Assembly (NCBI GenBank): GCA_913055805.1
Contig: CAJXLF010000004.1
Coordinates: forward strand, 230,548-294,547
Reading direction: 5' to 3'
Length of the DNA stretch: 64,000 nt
DNA from: an uncultured Salinisphaerales bacterium
GTDB taxonomy: Bacteria > Pseudomonadota > Gammaproteobacteria > Nevskiales > CAJXLF01
Below are positions 26,214-35,214 of this stretch, one piece after another (position 1 is the first letter of the stretch; each line of letters opens with the position of its first letter). The translations under genes and the position numbers were made by a program. The notes under the pieces are model-generated. The model was not told where the DNA came from. It was given only the letters and a program-made list of their open reading frames with translations, and did not search any database.

Positions 26214-27714
26214 ATCGATTGTCATTGTCGAGAATCTGCGTGACTGGAAAAGCGGATTTCCGGAGTCCAATCTGGTAACCGCGCGTGAATACCTGTCTGG
26301 CGCAGACTACGCGCGCCGCAGCGCCTATCACATCATCAACCTGTGTCGCAGTTACCGTTATCAGAGCGTGGGCTACTACTGCTCGCTGCTGGCAGAAGCG
26401 CGGGGTCACCGCGTATTTCCCTCGGTGCGCAGTCTGCAGGATCTGAGCCGCCGCTCTCTGTACTCACTGGATGTAAATGGCCAGACATCGCCGCCGTTGC
26501 AAGCACTGATTGAACGCCTGGAAGGCAGCACGCTGAAGGTGCCGGTGTATTTCGGCAGTACCTCGGTAGAAGAGTTGCGCGACCATGCCCGGCAGGCCTT
26601 TGAGCAGTTCCCCTGTCCGGCATTGGAACTGGAGGTGCGCCTGTCGGGGCGGGTGCAGGTGCAGGCGATCCGGCCATTGACCCTGCGCCAGGTGGTGGAA
26701 GACGACTATGAGGCGTTTGCGCGGGCCATGACGGCGTTCCAGTCACGCCGCTGGAAGCCCAGTCGCAAGCCCCGAGCCTTCAGTTACGACCTGGCGATTC
26801 TGGTGAACCCCGAAGAGCACATGCCGCCTTCCGACGAGCGCGCGCTCAAGAATTTCGTGTCGGCGGGCAAGCAACTGGGCATCGATGTCGATCTGATCGG
26901 ACCCAAGGATTACGGTCGCGTGGCGGAATACGACGCGCTGTTCATTCGCGAAACCACGCAGGTAAATCACCATACCTACCGCTTTGCCCGCCGGGCCGAG
27001 CGTGAAGGCATGGTGGTGATGGATGATCCGAATTCCATTCTGCGTTGTACTAACAAGGCCTACCTGGCCGAACTGCTGGCTGCGCACCGTTTGCCTACAC
27101 CCAAGACCCGTCTCTACGACAAGACCTCCCTGCTGCAGGCAGGCAAGGACATCGGCTATCCACTGGTGATGAAGCTGCCCGAAGGGGCTTTCTCGCGCGG
27201 CGTATTCAAGGCGGAAAACGCAGAGCAGCTCGAGTCGCTGGTACCGACCCTGTTCCAGAGCACTGAGCTTGTGCTGGCACAGGAATATGTCTATACCGAG
27301 TTCGACTGGCGCGTGGGGGTGCTGAACCGGCAGCCGCTCTATGTCTGCCAGTACCGCATGGCCAAACAGCATTGGCAGATTGTGCGGCATGAGGCCGATG
27401 GCACGTTCGATGAGGGGGGATACCGGACCCTGGCGGTGGAGGACGCACCGGCTGATGTGGTGACCATGGCGGTCAAGGCGGCGGGCCTGATTGGCGATGG
27501 ACTCTATGGCGTGGACCTCAAGGCCACCGACAAGGGTGTGGTTATCATCGAAATCAACGACAACCCCAGTATTGATGCGGGCGTGGAAGACGCCGTGCTC
27601 AAGAAGCAGTTGTATGCCCAGATCATGGGTGAGTTCCTGCGCCGCATGCAGCTGCGCAGGGCCGGACCGGAAACCACCGGCGTTGGAGGGAAAACCGGCC
27701 ATCCGGTAATATAA
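26206..27714 (+). CDS. RimK-family ATP-grasp amide ligase with N-terminal RLAN-type domain
   Basis: 502 residues. The N-terminal half (about 1-270) has the RimK-like N-terminal region (SAYHIINLCRSYRYQSVGYYCSLLAEARGHRVFPS). The C-terminal ATP-grasp part has VMKLPEGAFSRGVFKAE, the glutamate-rich EYVYTEFDWRVGVL and metal ligands in VVIIEINDNPSID. It should ligate an amino acid or acyl group through an acyl phosphate. Substrate unknown. The GNAT gene upstream overlaps it. Confidence 0.85.
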   Translation: MAESIVIVENLRDWKSGFPESNLVTAREYLSGADYARRSAYHIINLCRSYRYQSVGYYCSLLAEARGHRVFPSVRSLQDLSRRSLYSLDVNGQTSPPLQALIERLEGSTLKVPVYFGSTSVEELRDHARQAFEQFPCPALELEVRLSGRVQVQAIRPLTLRQVVEDDYEAFARAMTAFQSRRWKPSRKPRAFSYDLAILVNPEEHMPPSDERALKNFVSAGKQLGIDVDLIGPKDYGRVAEYDALFIRETTQVNHHTYRFARRAEREGMVVMDDPNSILRCTNKAYLAELLAAHRLPTPKTRLYDKTSLLQAGKDIGYPLVMKLPEGAFSRGVFKAENAEQLESLVPTLFQSTELVLAQEYVYTEFDWRVGVLNRQPLYVCQYRMAKQHWQIVRHEADGTFDEGGYRTLAVEDAPADVVTMAVKAAGLIGDGLYGVDLKATDKGVVIIEINDNPSIDAGVEDAVLKKQLYAQIMGEFLRRMQLRRAGPETTGVGGKTGHPVI

Positions 27715-27741
27715 GCGCCCCGTCGCAGCCCGTGTTTATTC

Positions 27742-28698
27742 ATGTCCGTTTATACCACCGTCAGCCGTGAGGAACTGATCGCCTTCCTCAAAACCTACCC
27801 GGTAGGTGAGCTGGTGGACTTCGAGGGCATCAGCGCGGGCATTGAAAACACCAATTACTTTGTTGATACCAGCGATGGCCGCTGGGTGCTGACCCTGTTT
27901 GAACGGGCGCGTGTCGAGGATCTGCCTTTCTTCCTGGGGTTGATGGATCATCTGGCGCATCGTGGCGTACCCAGCGCCAGTCCGCTGGAGGGCGCCGACG
28001 GTCAGCTGCTTTCCAGACTCAACGGTAAACCGGCGGCGCTGGTGCATCGGCTGGATGGCGCCAGTGTCATGAGTCCTGCCCCGGCGCATTGTCATGAGGT
28101 CGGCCGGGTGCTGGCCGAATTACACAAGGCCGGCCAGTCATTTTCCATGCAGCGCGTGGATTGCCGCGGGCTGGACTGGGCGCGCGACTGTGCCGCCGAA
28201 CTGTTGCCCGTGCTCGAACCTGAAGCGGCCGGGATTCTGAGCAGTGAGATTGATTTCCAGTCGAATCATGACACATCTCACCTTCCAGGCGGTGTGGGGC
28301 ACAACGACCTGTTCCGCGATAACGTGCTGTTTGATAACGACCGGCTTTCCGGCGTGATCGACTTCTATTTCGCCTGCAACGCCCCCCTGTTGTATGACCT
28401 GGCCATCACCGTCAACGACTGGTGCCTGATTGAAGACAACCACCACGATGCCGGTCAGGCACAGGCGCGTTATGCCGCGCTGGTTGACGGTTACCGCCAG
28501 GTGCGGCCGTTGCGGGACGAAGAAATAGCTGCCTGGCCGCAGATGTTGCGTGCCGCCGCCTTGCGTTTCTGGGTGTCGCGGTTGTATGACTGGCATTTCC
28601 CCCGTGACGGTGAAATGACCCACAGCAAGGATCCCGAGCCTTTCCAGAAGCTGCTGGAAAGACATCGCGATACTCCGCCCTCGCTGGCCGCCGTCTGA
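27742..28698 (+). CDS. thrB: Homoserine kinase (aminoglycoside-phosphotransferase-fold type)
   Basis: 318 residues. It phosphorylates homoserine in threonine biosynthesis. Seen: FEGISAGIENTNYFVDT at the N-lobe, HLPGGVGHNDLFRDNVLF with the catalytic HNDLFxDNV motif, and GVIDFYFACN carrying the DFG-equivalent. This is the APH-like ThrB found in Pseudomonas and relatives, not the GHMP type of E. coli. 27 bp after the ATP-grasp gene and 1 bp before the dctQ start. Confidence 0.9.
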   Translation: MSVYTTVSREELIAFLKTYPVGELVDFEGISAGIENTNYFVDTSDGRWVLTLFERARVEDLPFFLGLMDHLAHRGVPSASPLEGADGQLLSRLNGKPAALVHRLDGASVMSPAPAHCHEVGRVLAELHKAGQSFSMQRVDCRGLDWARDCAAELLPVLEPEAAGILSSEIDFQSNHDTSHLPGGVGHNDLFRDNVLFDNDRLSGVIDFYFACNAPLLYDLAITVNDWCLIEDNHHDAGQAQARYAALVDGYRQVRPLRDEEIAAWPQMLRAAALRFWVSRLYDWHFPRDGEMTHSKDPEPFQKLLERHRDTPPSLAAV

Positions 28699-28699
28699 C

Positions 28700-29197
28700 G
28701 TGAAAATCGCCAACTGGATCGATGGCGTCAACGGCATGCTGGGCCGGGGTGTGGCCTGGCTGACGGTGGCCATGGTGCTGATCTACTTCGCCATTGTGCT
28801 GATGCGCTACTGGTTCGATTTCGGCTCTATTGCCCTGCAGGAAAGCGTCACCTATCTGCATGCCCTTGTATTCATGGGCGCTGCCGCCTGGACATTGCAG
28901 GTAGACGGCCATGTGCGGGTGGATATTTTCTACAATCGCTGGGGTCCGGCGCGGCGCGCCCTGGTCGACCTGCTTGGCAGCCTGTTACTGCTGCTGCCCT
29001 TCGCCGCCGCCCTGCTGGTGTTTTCCTGGGGCTATGTCGAGGCCGCCTGGGCGCGAATGGAAATCTCGGCTGAGCCGGGTGGCCTGCCCTGGGTCTATCT
29101 GCTCAAGAGCGTCATTTTGCTGATGGCCGTGCAGCTCATGCTGCAGGCGGTGGCCCAGGCGCTCAAGGCCTGGCAGACCTTGCGCGGGGCGGACTGA
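28700..29197 (+). CDS. dctQ: TRAP transporter small permease (DctQ family)
   Basis: 165 residues from a GTG at 28700. Four hydrophobic segments (about 12-33, 49-67, 92-113, 130-152), the usual DctQ count. It pairs with the large permease that follows, whose ATG overlaps its TGA (TGATG). Helix pattern and the WTLQVDGHVRVDIFYNRW loop suit the mannitol/chloroaromatic TRAP subgroup. Substrate not deducible. Confidence 0.85.
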   Translation: MKIANWIDGVNGMLGRGVAWLTVAMVLIYFAIVLMRYWFDFGSIALQESVTYLHALVFMGAAAWTLQVDGHVRVDIFYNRWGPARRALVDLLGSLLLLLPFAAALLVFSWGYVEAAWARMEISAEPGGLPWVYLLKSVILLMAVQLMLQAVAQALKAWQTLRGAD

Positions 29198-30582
29198 TGG
29201 AGATCATGGCTCTGGTCATGTTCATAGCCGTCTGCGCAGTTCTGCTGCTGGGCTACCCGGTGGCGTTCACGCTCGGCGGGGTGGCGCTGACCTTTGGTGC
29301 GCTGGGCGTGATGCTGGGTGAGTTCTCGGTCAATCAGCTGTGGGATATTTCCAGCCGCCTCTACGGCATCATGGGCAACGAAACGCTGATCGCCGTACCG
29401 TTGTTCGTCTTCATGGGCGTCATGCTGGAGCGCTCGCGCATTGCCGAGCAGCTGCTGGATTCCATGGCGCTGTTGTTTGGTTCCCTGCGTGGCGGCCTGG
29501 GTATTTCGGTGGTGCTGGTGGGCGCGCTGCTGGCCGCCAGCACCGGCATAGTGGGCGCCACCGTGGTCACCATGGGTCTGCTGTCGCTGCCGACCATGCT
29601 GCGGCGCGGCTGCTCACCTGAGTCGGCGACCGGTGTGATATGTGCCGCGGGTACGCTCGGCCAGGTCATCCCGCCGTCAATTATTCTGGTGCTGCTGGGT
29701 GATGTGCTGTCATCGGCCTACCAGCAGGCGCAGCTGGACATGGGTATCTGGTCCACCGAAACCGTTTCCGTGGGCGATCTTTTCGTTGGGGCGTTGATTC
29801 CCGGCCTGTGTCTGGTTGTGCTGTACATACTCTGGCTGCTGTTCCAGGCCTGGCGCCATCCTCATCACATGCCGGCCCTGTCGGACGAAGAGCGCGCCAG
29901 TCTCTTGCAGGCAGGTTTCCTGAGGCATCTGCTGGGTGGCTTGTTGCCACCGCTGTTGCTGATCGTGGCGGTGCTGGGATCCATCATTGTGGGCTTTGCC
30001 ACGCCCACCGAGGCCGCATCCGTGGGTGCCGTAGGAGCCATGTTGCTGGCCCTGTTGCGGCGTCAGTTCAGCCTGAGTCAACTGCGTGAGGTGGCGCAGA
30101 GCACGACCAGGGTCACGGCCATGGTGTTCATGATCCTGATCGGCGCTTCCATGTTCTCACTGGTGTTTAACGCCTATGGCGGCGATGAACTGGTCAAGGA
30201 ATTGCTGCACGGGCTGCCGGGGGGGGTGATTACCGCCATGGTTGCGGTCATGCTGCTGATGTTCCTGCTCGGATTCATTCTCGACTTTATCGAGATCACG
30301 TTCGTGGTGGTGCCCATCGTCGGGCCGGTATTGCTGGCCATGGGGCTCGATCCCGTCTGGCTGGGTGTGATGATGGCGATTAACCTGCAGACGTCTTTTC
30401 TTACCCCGCCCTTCGGCTTTGCCTTGTTCTACTTGCGGGGTGTGGCGCCGGATTCGGTCAAGACCAGTCAGATCTACCGCGGTGTGGTGCCCTACATCGG
30501 CATCCAGCTGGCGATGCTGGGCATACTGGCCCTGTTTCCCGCGCTGGCTACCTGGTTACCCGGTCTGGTTTACGGAAACTGA
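29197..30582 (+). CDS. dctM: TRAP transporter large permease (DctM family)
   Basis: 461 residues with about 11-12 hydrophobic segments. Family marks: YPVAFTLGGVAL near the start, VPLFVFMGVMLERS, PTEAASVGAVGAMLLAL and ITFVVVPIVGPVL. It forms the sodium-driven carrier with DctQ and requires a periplasmic binding protein; a DctP gene lies 2.6 kb away on the opposite strand, a split arrangement. A possible terminator follows. Confidence 0.92.
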   Translation: MEIMALVMFIAVCAVLLLGYPVAFTLGGVALTFGALGVMLGEFSVNQLWDISSRLYGIMGNETLIAVPLFVFMGVMLERSRIAEQLLDSMALLFGSLRGGLGISVVLVGALLAASTGIVGATVVTMGLLSLPTMLRRGCSPESATGVICAAGTLGQVIPPSIILVLLGDVLSSAYQQAQLDMGIWSTETVSVGDLFVGALIPGLCLVVLYILWLLFQAWRHPHHMPALSDEERASLLQAGFLRHLLGGLLPPLLLIVAVLGSIIVGFATPTEAASVGAVGAMLLALLRRQFSLSQLREVAQSTTRVTAMVFMILIGASMFSLVFNAYGGDELVKELLHGLPGGVITAMVAVMLLMFLLGFILDFIEITFVVVPIVGPVLLAMGLDPVWLGVMMAINLQTSFLTPPFGFALFYLRGVAPDSVKTSQIYRGVVPYIGIQLAMLGILALFPALATWLPGLVYGN

Positions 30583-30610
30583 CCCCCCGCTTGCGCAGGG
30601 GGTGTTTGTT
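30582..30610 (+). terminator. Weak intrinsic terminator after dctM
   Basis: accccc / gggggt stem with an interior hairpin loop containing cgc and gcg, followed by the T-rich GTTTGTT. The T tract is imperfect. Confidence 0.5.
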
Positions 30611-30628
30611 CCTGAGTTGTTTGGGCCT

Positions 30629-31963
30629 CTAGATCGCTTCCTGCTGAGCGGGTTCGTCGTCCGGTGACTGCAGGCCCCTGGGTGTTTCCTCGGGCGCAGC
30701 CGGTTCACTGACCGGTTCTTCGGCTGCAGGTTCCGGTATAGGCAGCTTTGCCTCGTAGGAAGAGACCTGTCCGGGGAAAACAGCCTCTTCGGCATCCAGG
30801 AAAGCCTGCACGGCTGCGGTTTCTCCGTTTTGCGCAGTTTCAAACAGGCCAAGCAGGGTCTTGATATCCGCTTCCATCTTGCTGAATACATCTGCGTAAT
30901 CAGGTTTGATGTGACCGGCGCTTACCGCCAGGCCGAGCTTTTCAGCCGCCACCTTGCCTTCACCCGTGAGGTAGAGGTAGCGGGCCTCGGTCAACATGGC
31001 CAGGCTGCGTTGCTCGTTGTAGTACACCGGCGCGGCCGGTTCCGCAGGGGCCGGCTTTTCAGCCGCGGGCTTGGCGTCGGTCGTCTTGGCAGAAGCGGCC
31101 TTGGGCGCCGGTGCAGGGGTTGGCTCTGACTTCGGTTTGGCTACCGGTGCGGGCGCTGCCTTGGGCTCAGGCTCGGCTGGCGCGGCAGGGCCGGGTTCAG
31201 GCGCAGGCTGTGGGGCGCTGGCCACGGTTTCCGTACGGCCTTCGGATGTGCTCGTCGGCGCTTCGCTTTCGGCCGCTGGCGCCATGGCGGGCTCGGGTGT
31301 TTCGGCAGGAGCAGTCGTTTCGGCCGGACTTTCCTCGACCGGGGTTGCCATGGCCTCTTCCGCAGCGGCGGCCATCACGGCTTCTGCCGGTTCTGTAGTA
31401 CCGTCCTCAGCCATGGATGCGCTTTCCGCCTCTGCAGCGACGGCACTGTCCCCGGCCGTACTGGCGATCTCGGCCTCTTCGTCGGGAGTGAGGGCGCTGT
31501 CAGCTACCATGCTTTCTTCTGCCGCCGGCTCTGCTGTCGTTTCCTCGGCGACCGCTGTTTCAGGTTCGGCGGTAACGGTAGCAGGCAGGTTCATCAGGTA
31601 GGCCAGACACAGGGTGAGCAGCAGCACGGATGTTACGATGCCCGGCATGCGATGGCTGTCCATATTACCCAGCAGGGAATTCTGCGAACTGGCCAGCCCG
31701 GACAGTGGTGCATTGTCCAGCCAGGTACTGGCGCTGACTCTGGGCGCGCCGAACAGCTTCACGCCGGCCAGCGGCGGATTGGCTGGTTGCTCGGCCAGGA
31801 ACGCATGCGGGGTCGGGCCAAACGCATAGCGCTCGCCGGGACGCCGCTTGGGCAGGCGGGAAAACAGCCGTTGCAGCAGCGGCTCCTCCGGCTGCTTGTC
31901 GAGATTCACTTTGAACAGCAGCGGTTGCGGCTGCTGGCTTAGTTTATCCAGAAGTCGGGCCAT
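30629..31963 (-). CDS. Membrane-anchored Ala/Glu/Pro-rich protein of unknown function
   Basis: 444 residues from ATG 31963 with AGAGGC upstream. A cytoplasmic N-terminal region (about 1-105) starts with MARLLDKLSQQPQP; one transmembrane helix follows at about 108-128 (GIVTSVLLLTLCLAYLMNL), then a long low-complexity Ala/Glu/Pro/Thr linker to about residue 305. A folded C-terminal part contains QRSLAMLTEARYLYLTGEGK and FLDAEEAVFPGQV. It looks like a single-span protein with a periplasm-spanning stalk. No family recognised. It faces dctM tail to tail. Confidence 0.6.
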   Translation of the reverse strand: MARLLDKLSQQPQPLLFKVNLDKQPEEPLLQRLFSRLPKRRPGERYAFGPTPHAFLAEQPANPPLAGVKLFGAPRVSASTWLDNAPLSGLASSQNSLLGNMDSHRMPGIVTSVLLLTLCLAYLMNLPATVTAEPETAVAEETTAEPAAEESMVADSALTPDEEAEIASTAGDSAVAAEAESASMAEDGTTEPAEAVMAAAAEEAMATPVEESPAETTAPAETPEPAMAPAAESEAPTSTSEGRTETVASAPQPAPEPGPAAPAEPEPKAAPAPVAKPKSEPTPAPAPKAASAKTTDAKPAAEKPAPAEPAAPVYYNEQRSLAMLTEARYLYLTGEGKVAAEKLGLAVSAGHIKPDYADVFSKMEADIKTLLGLFETAQNGETAAVQAFLDAEEAVFPGQVSSYEAKLPIPEPAAEEPVSEPAAPEETPRGLQSPDDEPAQQEAI

Positions 31964-32039
31964 GACGTTGCCTCTTGTCCAGGGACTTTAATGTTTTACC
32001 TGGTATTAATAAGCAGAAAACGTACCAACTCAGGGCTTT

Positions 32040-32290
32040 TTATTGATAATTTATTTCAGGTTCAAGCACATAGATGCGGTTGGGTTCGGCGCAAACAAAT
32101 AGCCTTCCGTCTCCGGCAACAGCGAGGCGTTCGGCGTTGTCGAGTTCGGGCAGGCTCAGATGGCCAAGGAATTCGCCTTGCAGGCTGTATTCCACGATCC
32201 AGCCGCTGCCGGCGGGTTCTGCCAGGCATTCAGGGCCATAACGAGACCAGCAACAAGAACGAGGCCGCTCCGGCCAGTGGCGATGCGCCG
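32040..32290 (-). pseudogene. 3' remnant of a beta-propeller-like gene
   Basis: Reading the minus strand, an open stretch of about 70 codons ending at TAA (32040-32042) encodes GSGWIVEYSLQGEFLGHLSL, then NAERLAVAGDGRLFVCAEPN and IYVLEP, which resembles the last blades of a six-bladed propeller. No start codon and no N-terminal part is present: the segment upstream degrades into Arg/Cys-rich noise and runs into the SDR gene. I call it a truncated remnant; the family is uncertain. The rest of the 340-bp gap shows nothing else. Confidence 0.4.
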
Positions 32291-32304
32291 TCCGCGCCGG
32301 GGCA

Positions 32305-33156
32305 TTATTGCGATTTAAGGCTGTCCAGGCGGAAGCGCTTGCTGAGCATGCGATCGATGCGGCGGGTCGGCACCCAGCGCTTGATGGCGGGCAACATGCG
32401 GCTGCCGTTGCCGATACGCGTGACTGGCTCGGGGTCTTTCGCCATCACGGCCGCAATCATTTCTTCGGCGAATTCCTCGGCCGGGGTCGGGTTTTCCTGC
32501 GAGGCGCGGGTGCGGGCTTCAATGCCGGCCCTGACCGGCGCGTACAGGGAATCATCGTTCAGCCAGTCGATGCTGGCCGCCGAGTTGTCGCCGAAGGAAG
32601 AACGTATGGCGCCGGGTTGAATGGTGATGACCTTGATGCCCAACGGCGCCAGTTCCATGCGCAGTGCGTCGGACAGCGCGTGAATGGCTGCCTTGCTTGC
32701 GCAGTAGGCGCCGGAGAAGGGTGTCGTCAGGATGCCGGACACCGAACCGATGTTCACCACCCGGGCGCAGCCCTCCTGTTTTGCCGCCTGTCGTAACAGC
32801 GGCAGGCAGGCCTGGGTCAGCACTACCGGCGCAATCACATTGGTTTCAAACTGACCACGCAGCCGGGCCGCGGGCAGTTCCGCCAGCGGTCCCATGGCCG
32901 CGAAACCGGCGTTGTTGACCAGCACATCCAGACGGCCCTGCTCGTCACTGATGCGCTCGATGGCGGCATGAATGCTGCCTTCGTCATCGACATCCAGCGG
33001 CAGGCTGTGAATGCCGCGGCTTGTCAGATCATGCAACTTGTCGATCTGACGGGCGCTGGCGTAAACGATGAAATCGCCTGCGTTGCGGAAAGCCTCGGCC
33101 AGCGCGCGGCCAATCCCGGTCGAACAGCCGGTGATCAATACGACTTTATTCATCAT
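32305..33156 (-). CDS. Short-chain dehydrogenase/reductase
   Basis: 283 residues, classical SDR. Cofactor motif VLITGCSTGIGRALA at the N-terminus, VNNAGFAAMGPL, the catalytic serine in IGSVSGI and tyrosine-lysine in YCASK. The TGCSTGIG form and Arg/Lys near ASARQ suggest NADP(H) use, but the substrate is unknown. Its start overlaps the stop of the TRAP binding-protein gene (TGATG), so they are cotranscribed. Confidence 0.87.
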   Translation of the reverse strand: MMNKVVLITGCSTGIGRALAEAFRNAGDFIVYASARQIDKLHDLTSRGIHSLPLDVDDEGSIHAAIERISDEQGRLDVLVNNAGFAAMGPLAELPAARLRGQFETNVIAPVVLTQACLPLLRQAAKQEGCARVVNIGSVSGILTTPFSGAYCASKAAIHALSDALRMELAPLGIKVITIQPGAIRSSFGDNSAASIDWLNDDSLYAPVRAGIEARTRASQENPTPAEEFAEEMIAAVMAKDPEPVTRIGNGSRMLPAIKRWVPTRRIDRMLSKRFRLDSLKSQ

Positions 33157-34259
33157 CAGTTCCGGGCATTGAGGTAGGCACGCTCTGCCAGCGCACTGGC
33201 CTGGCGCACCTGCTCGCGGTAGGTCTGGTAGGAGTCATACACCTTGCGGCTGAAGGCGTCTTCGGCCACCAGTTCCTTGAGCACCTGTTCGCTGGCGTCG
33301 CGTATGGCGGCGAGCACTTCATCCGGGAAGGCGCGCAGTTCCACACCGTGATCGTTGACCAGGCTTTCCAGTGCCTGCTGGTTGCGCGCCGCGTATTCCG
33401 CCAGCATCTGGCTGCCGGTGGCCTGGCATGCCTGCGAAACAATGGCCTGCAGGTCGGCCGGCAGGCTGTCCCAGGCATCCTTGTTTATGATGCATTCCAG
33501 TGTGGGGCCGGGTTCCTGCCAGCCCGGGTAGTAGTAATACTTCGCGGCCTTGTAGAGGCCGAAGGCCAGATCGTTGTAGGGGCCGACCCACTCGGTGGCG
33601 TCTATGGCGCCGGATTGCAGCGAGGTGAAAAGCTCACCGCCGGGAATATTGACGGTGGTCACCCCCAGGCGCTGCATGACATCGCCGCCCAGACCGGGGA
33701 TACGCATCTTCAGGCCCTTGAGATCGGCCAGTGAATTGATTTCACGATTGAACCAGCCGCCCATCTGGGTGCCGGTGTTACCGGCCTCGAAAGGCACCAG
33801 ATTGAAGTTGGCATAAAGCTCCCGCCATAACTCCAGGCCGCCGCCGAAATACAGCCAGCCATTCATTTCCTGGCCGGTAAGTCCGAAGGGCACGGAGGTA
33901 AAGAACGGTGCGGCGGGTGACTTTCCCTTCCAGTAATAGGCCGCGCAGTGGCCCATCTCCGCTGAGCCGCGTGAGACCGCGTCAAAGGTTTCCAGCGCGG
34001 GTACGCGCTCGCCGGCCCCGTAGACCTTGACCGTCAGGCGGCCATCGCTCATGGCTGTGATTTTTTCAGCCAGAAAGGCGGCGGCGGTACCCAGGCCGGG
34101 AAAGTTCTTCGGCCAGGTGGTGTACATCTTCCACTCGAGCGTTTCGGCCTTGCTGGTGGTATTCGTTGAGCTTTGTGCACAGTCAGCCGAAGGCGTGCGG
34201 CTGCAGGCAGCCAATGCGCCGGCGGCGCCCAGGCCGGCAATCAGATTACGTCTTTTCAT
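33156..34259 (-). CDS. dctP: TRAP transporter substrate-binding protein (DctP/TakP-like)
   Basis: 367 residues from ATG 34259. The signal MKRRNLIAGLGAAGALAAC combines twin arginines with a possible lipobox, so it may be exported by Tat or lipid-anchored. The body reads EWKMYTTWPKNFPGLG, then RVPALETFDAVSRGSAEMG, IPGGELFTSLQSGAIDATEWVG and GPTLECIINKDAW, typical of the TakP/2-oxo-acid TRAP group. It is separated from dctQM and transcribed on the opposite strand with an SDR. Confidence 0.88.
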   Translation of the reverse strand: MKRRNLIAGLGAAGALAACSRTPSADCAQSSTNTTSKAETLEWKMYTTWPKNFPGLGTAAAFLAEKITAMSDGRLTVKVYGAGERVPALETFDAVSRGSAEMGHCAAYYWKGKSPAAPFFTSVPFGLTGQEMNGWLYFGGGLELWRELYANFNLVPFEAGNTGTQMGGWFNREINSLADLKGLKMRIPGLGGDVMQRLGVTTVNIPGGELFTSLQSGAIDATEWVGPYNDLAFGLYKAAKYYYYPGWQEPGPTLECIINKDAWDSLPADLQAIVSQACQATGSQMLAEYAARNQQALESLVNDHGVELRAFPDEVLAAIRDASEQVLKELVAEDAFSRKVYDSYQTYREQVRQASALAERAYLNARN

Positions 34260-34302
34260 AGCGGTGTTTCGCGGTGTTTTCGTCGAATGTTGCGTATTTG
34301 AA

Positions 34303-35205
34303 TCAATCGGCCAGGCCGGCGTAGAAAGCGTCTTCCTCCCCTTCCTGCTCCTGCCGGGGACGCCGACGGAAGCGGGCATAGGCCCACCAGTATTGTTCCG
34401 GCATGCGGCGGATACAAGTTTCCACGCCGCGGTTAACTGCGGCGGCCGCGCGCGCGTCGTCATCAGCGGTCACCTCGCCGGGTGCGGGGACGAAGTGCAG
34501 GATGAAGCCACGGCCCCAGCTGAGGCGCTCGGCATACATGTAGAGAATGGTCGCGCCGGTGCGACGCGCCAGCCGCGACATCAATACCGGGGTATGCGAG
34601 GGAATGCCAAAGAAGTCGGCAAAGACGCCGGAACCCTCCGGCGGATCCTGGTCGGGAAGAATGCCGGCGGTTTCGCCCCGTTTGAGGGTGCCGAGCAGTT
34701 CACGTACGCCGCCGTGCTCACTGGGCACCAGGTTGGCGCCGAAGCGTTCGCGGCCCTGTTTGATCAGTGCGTCCCAACTGCCTTTCTGCGGTTTGTACAG
34801 GCTGGTGATGGGATGCCGGCGGGAATACTCCAGCCCGGCCATTTCCCAGGAGCCCAGATGCGGTGCGGCGGTAATCACGCCCTTGCCCCTGGCCAGGGCT
34901 TCAACCACCTGCTCATAGCCCACGCAGTCGCGCACCAGGCGGCTAACCCGCCGTTCACTGCCCGCCCACAGCAGCGGTCCTTCCGCCAGCGCGCGGCCGG
35001 CCTGCACCATGGATTTACGTAGCAGCCGCTTTTGTTGCCGGGCGCTGAGTTCGGGCAGGCAGCGCGCGATGTTGATGGCGGCAATGTCCCGGTGCTTGTT
35101 GGGCACCAGCCACAGCAACCAGCCTGCCAGGGTGCCCAGCAGGTGCAGGACCGGCAGCGGCAGACGGGCAAGTATGCGAAAACCGAGAGGGGCGTTTGTG
35201 CTCAT
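34303..35205 (-). CDS. LpxL-type lysophospholipid/lipid A acyltransferase, copy 1
   Basis: 300 residues with a single N-terminal hydrophobic anchor (LPVLHLLGTLAGWLLWLV). Family motifs: the catalytic H-x4-E in APHLGSWEMAG, YKPQKGSWDALI, GILPDQDPPEGSGVFADFFG and RFRRRPRQEQ at the end. It would transfer a secondary acyl chain to lipid A or a related lipid in the inner membrane. Second member of a tandem pair with the gene at 35215-36105. Confidence 0.85.
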   Translation of the reverse strand: MSTNAPLGFRILARLPLPVLHLLGTLAGWLLWLVPNKHRDIAAINIARCLPELSARQQKRLLRKSMVQAGRALAEGPLLWAGSERRVSRLVRDCVGYEQVVEALARGKGVITAAPHLGSWEMAGLEYSRRHPITSLYKPQKGSWDALIKQGRERFGANLVPSEHGGVRELLGTLKRGETAGILPDQDPPEGSGVFADFFGIPSHTPVLMSRLARRTGATILYMYAERLSWGRGFILHFVPAPGEVTADDDARAAAAVNRGVETCIRRMPEQYWWAYARFRRRPRQEQEGEEDAFYAGLAD

Positions 35206-35214
35206 GGGGGCAGT

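Noticed and set aside
30861..31601. Long plus-strand reading frames rich in Ala/Gly/Ser
   Set aside because: These mirror the low-complexity stalk of the minus-strand gene at 30629-31963; no start or family support.
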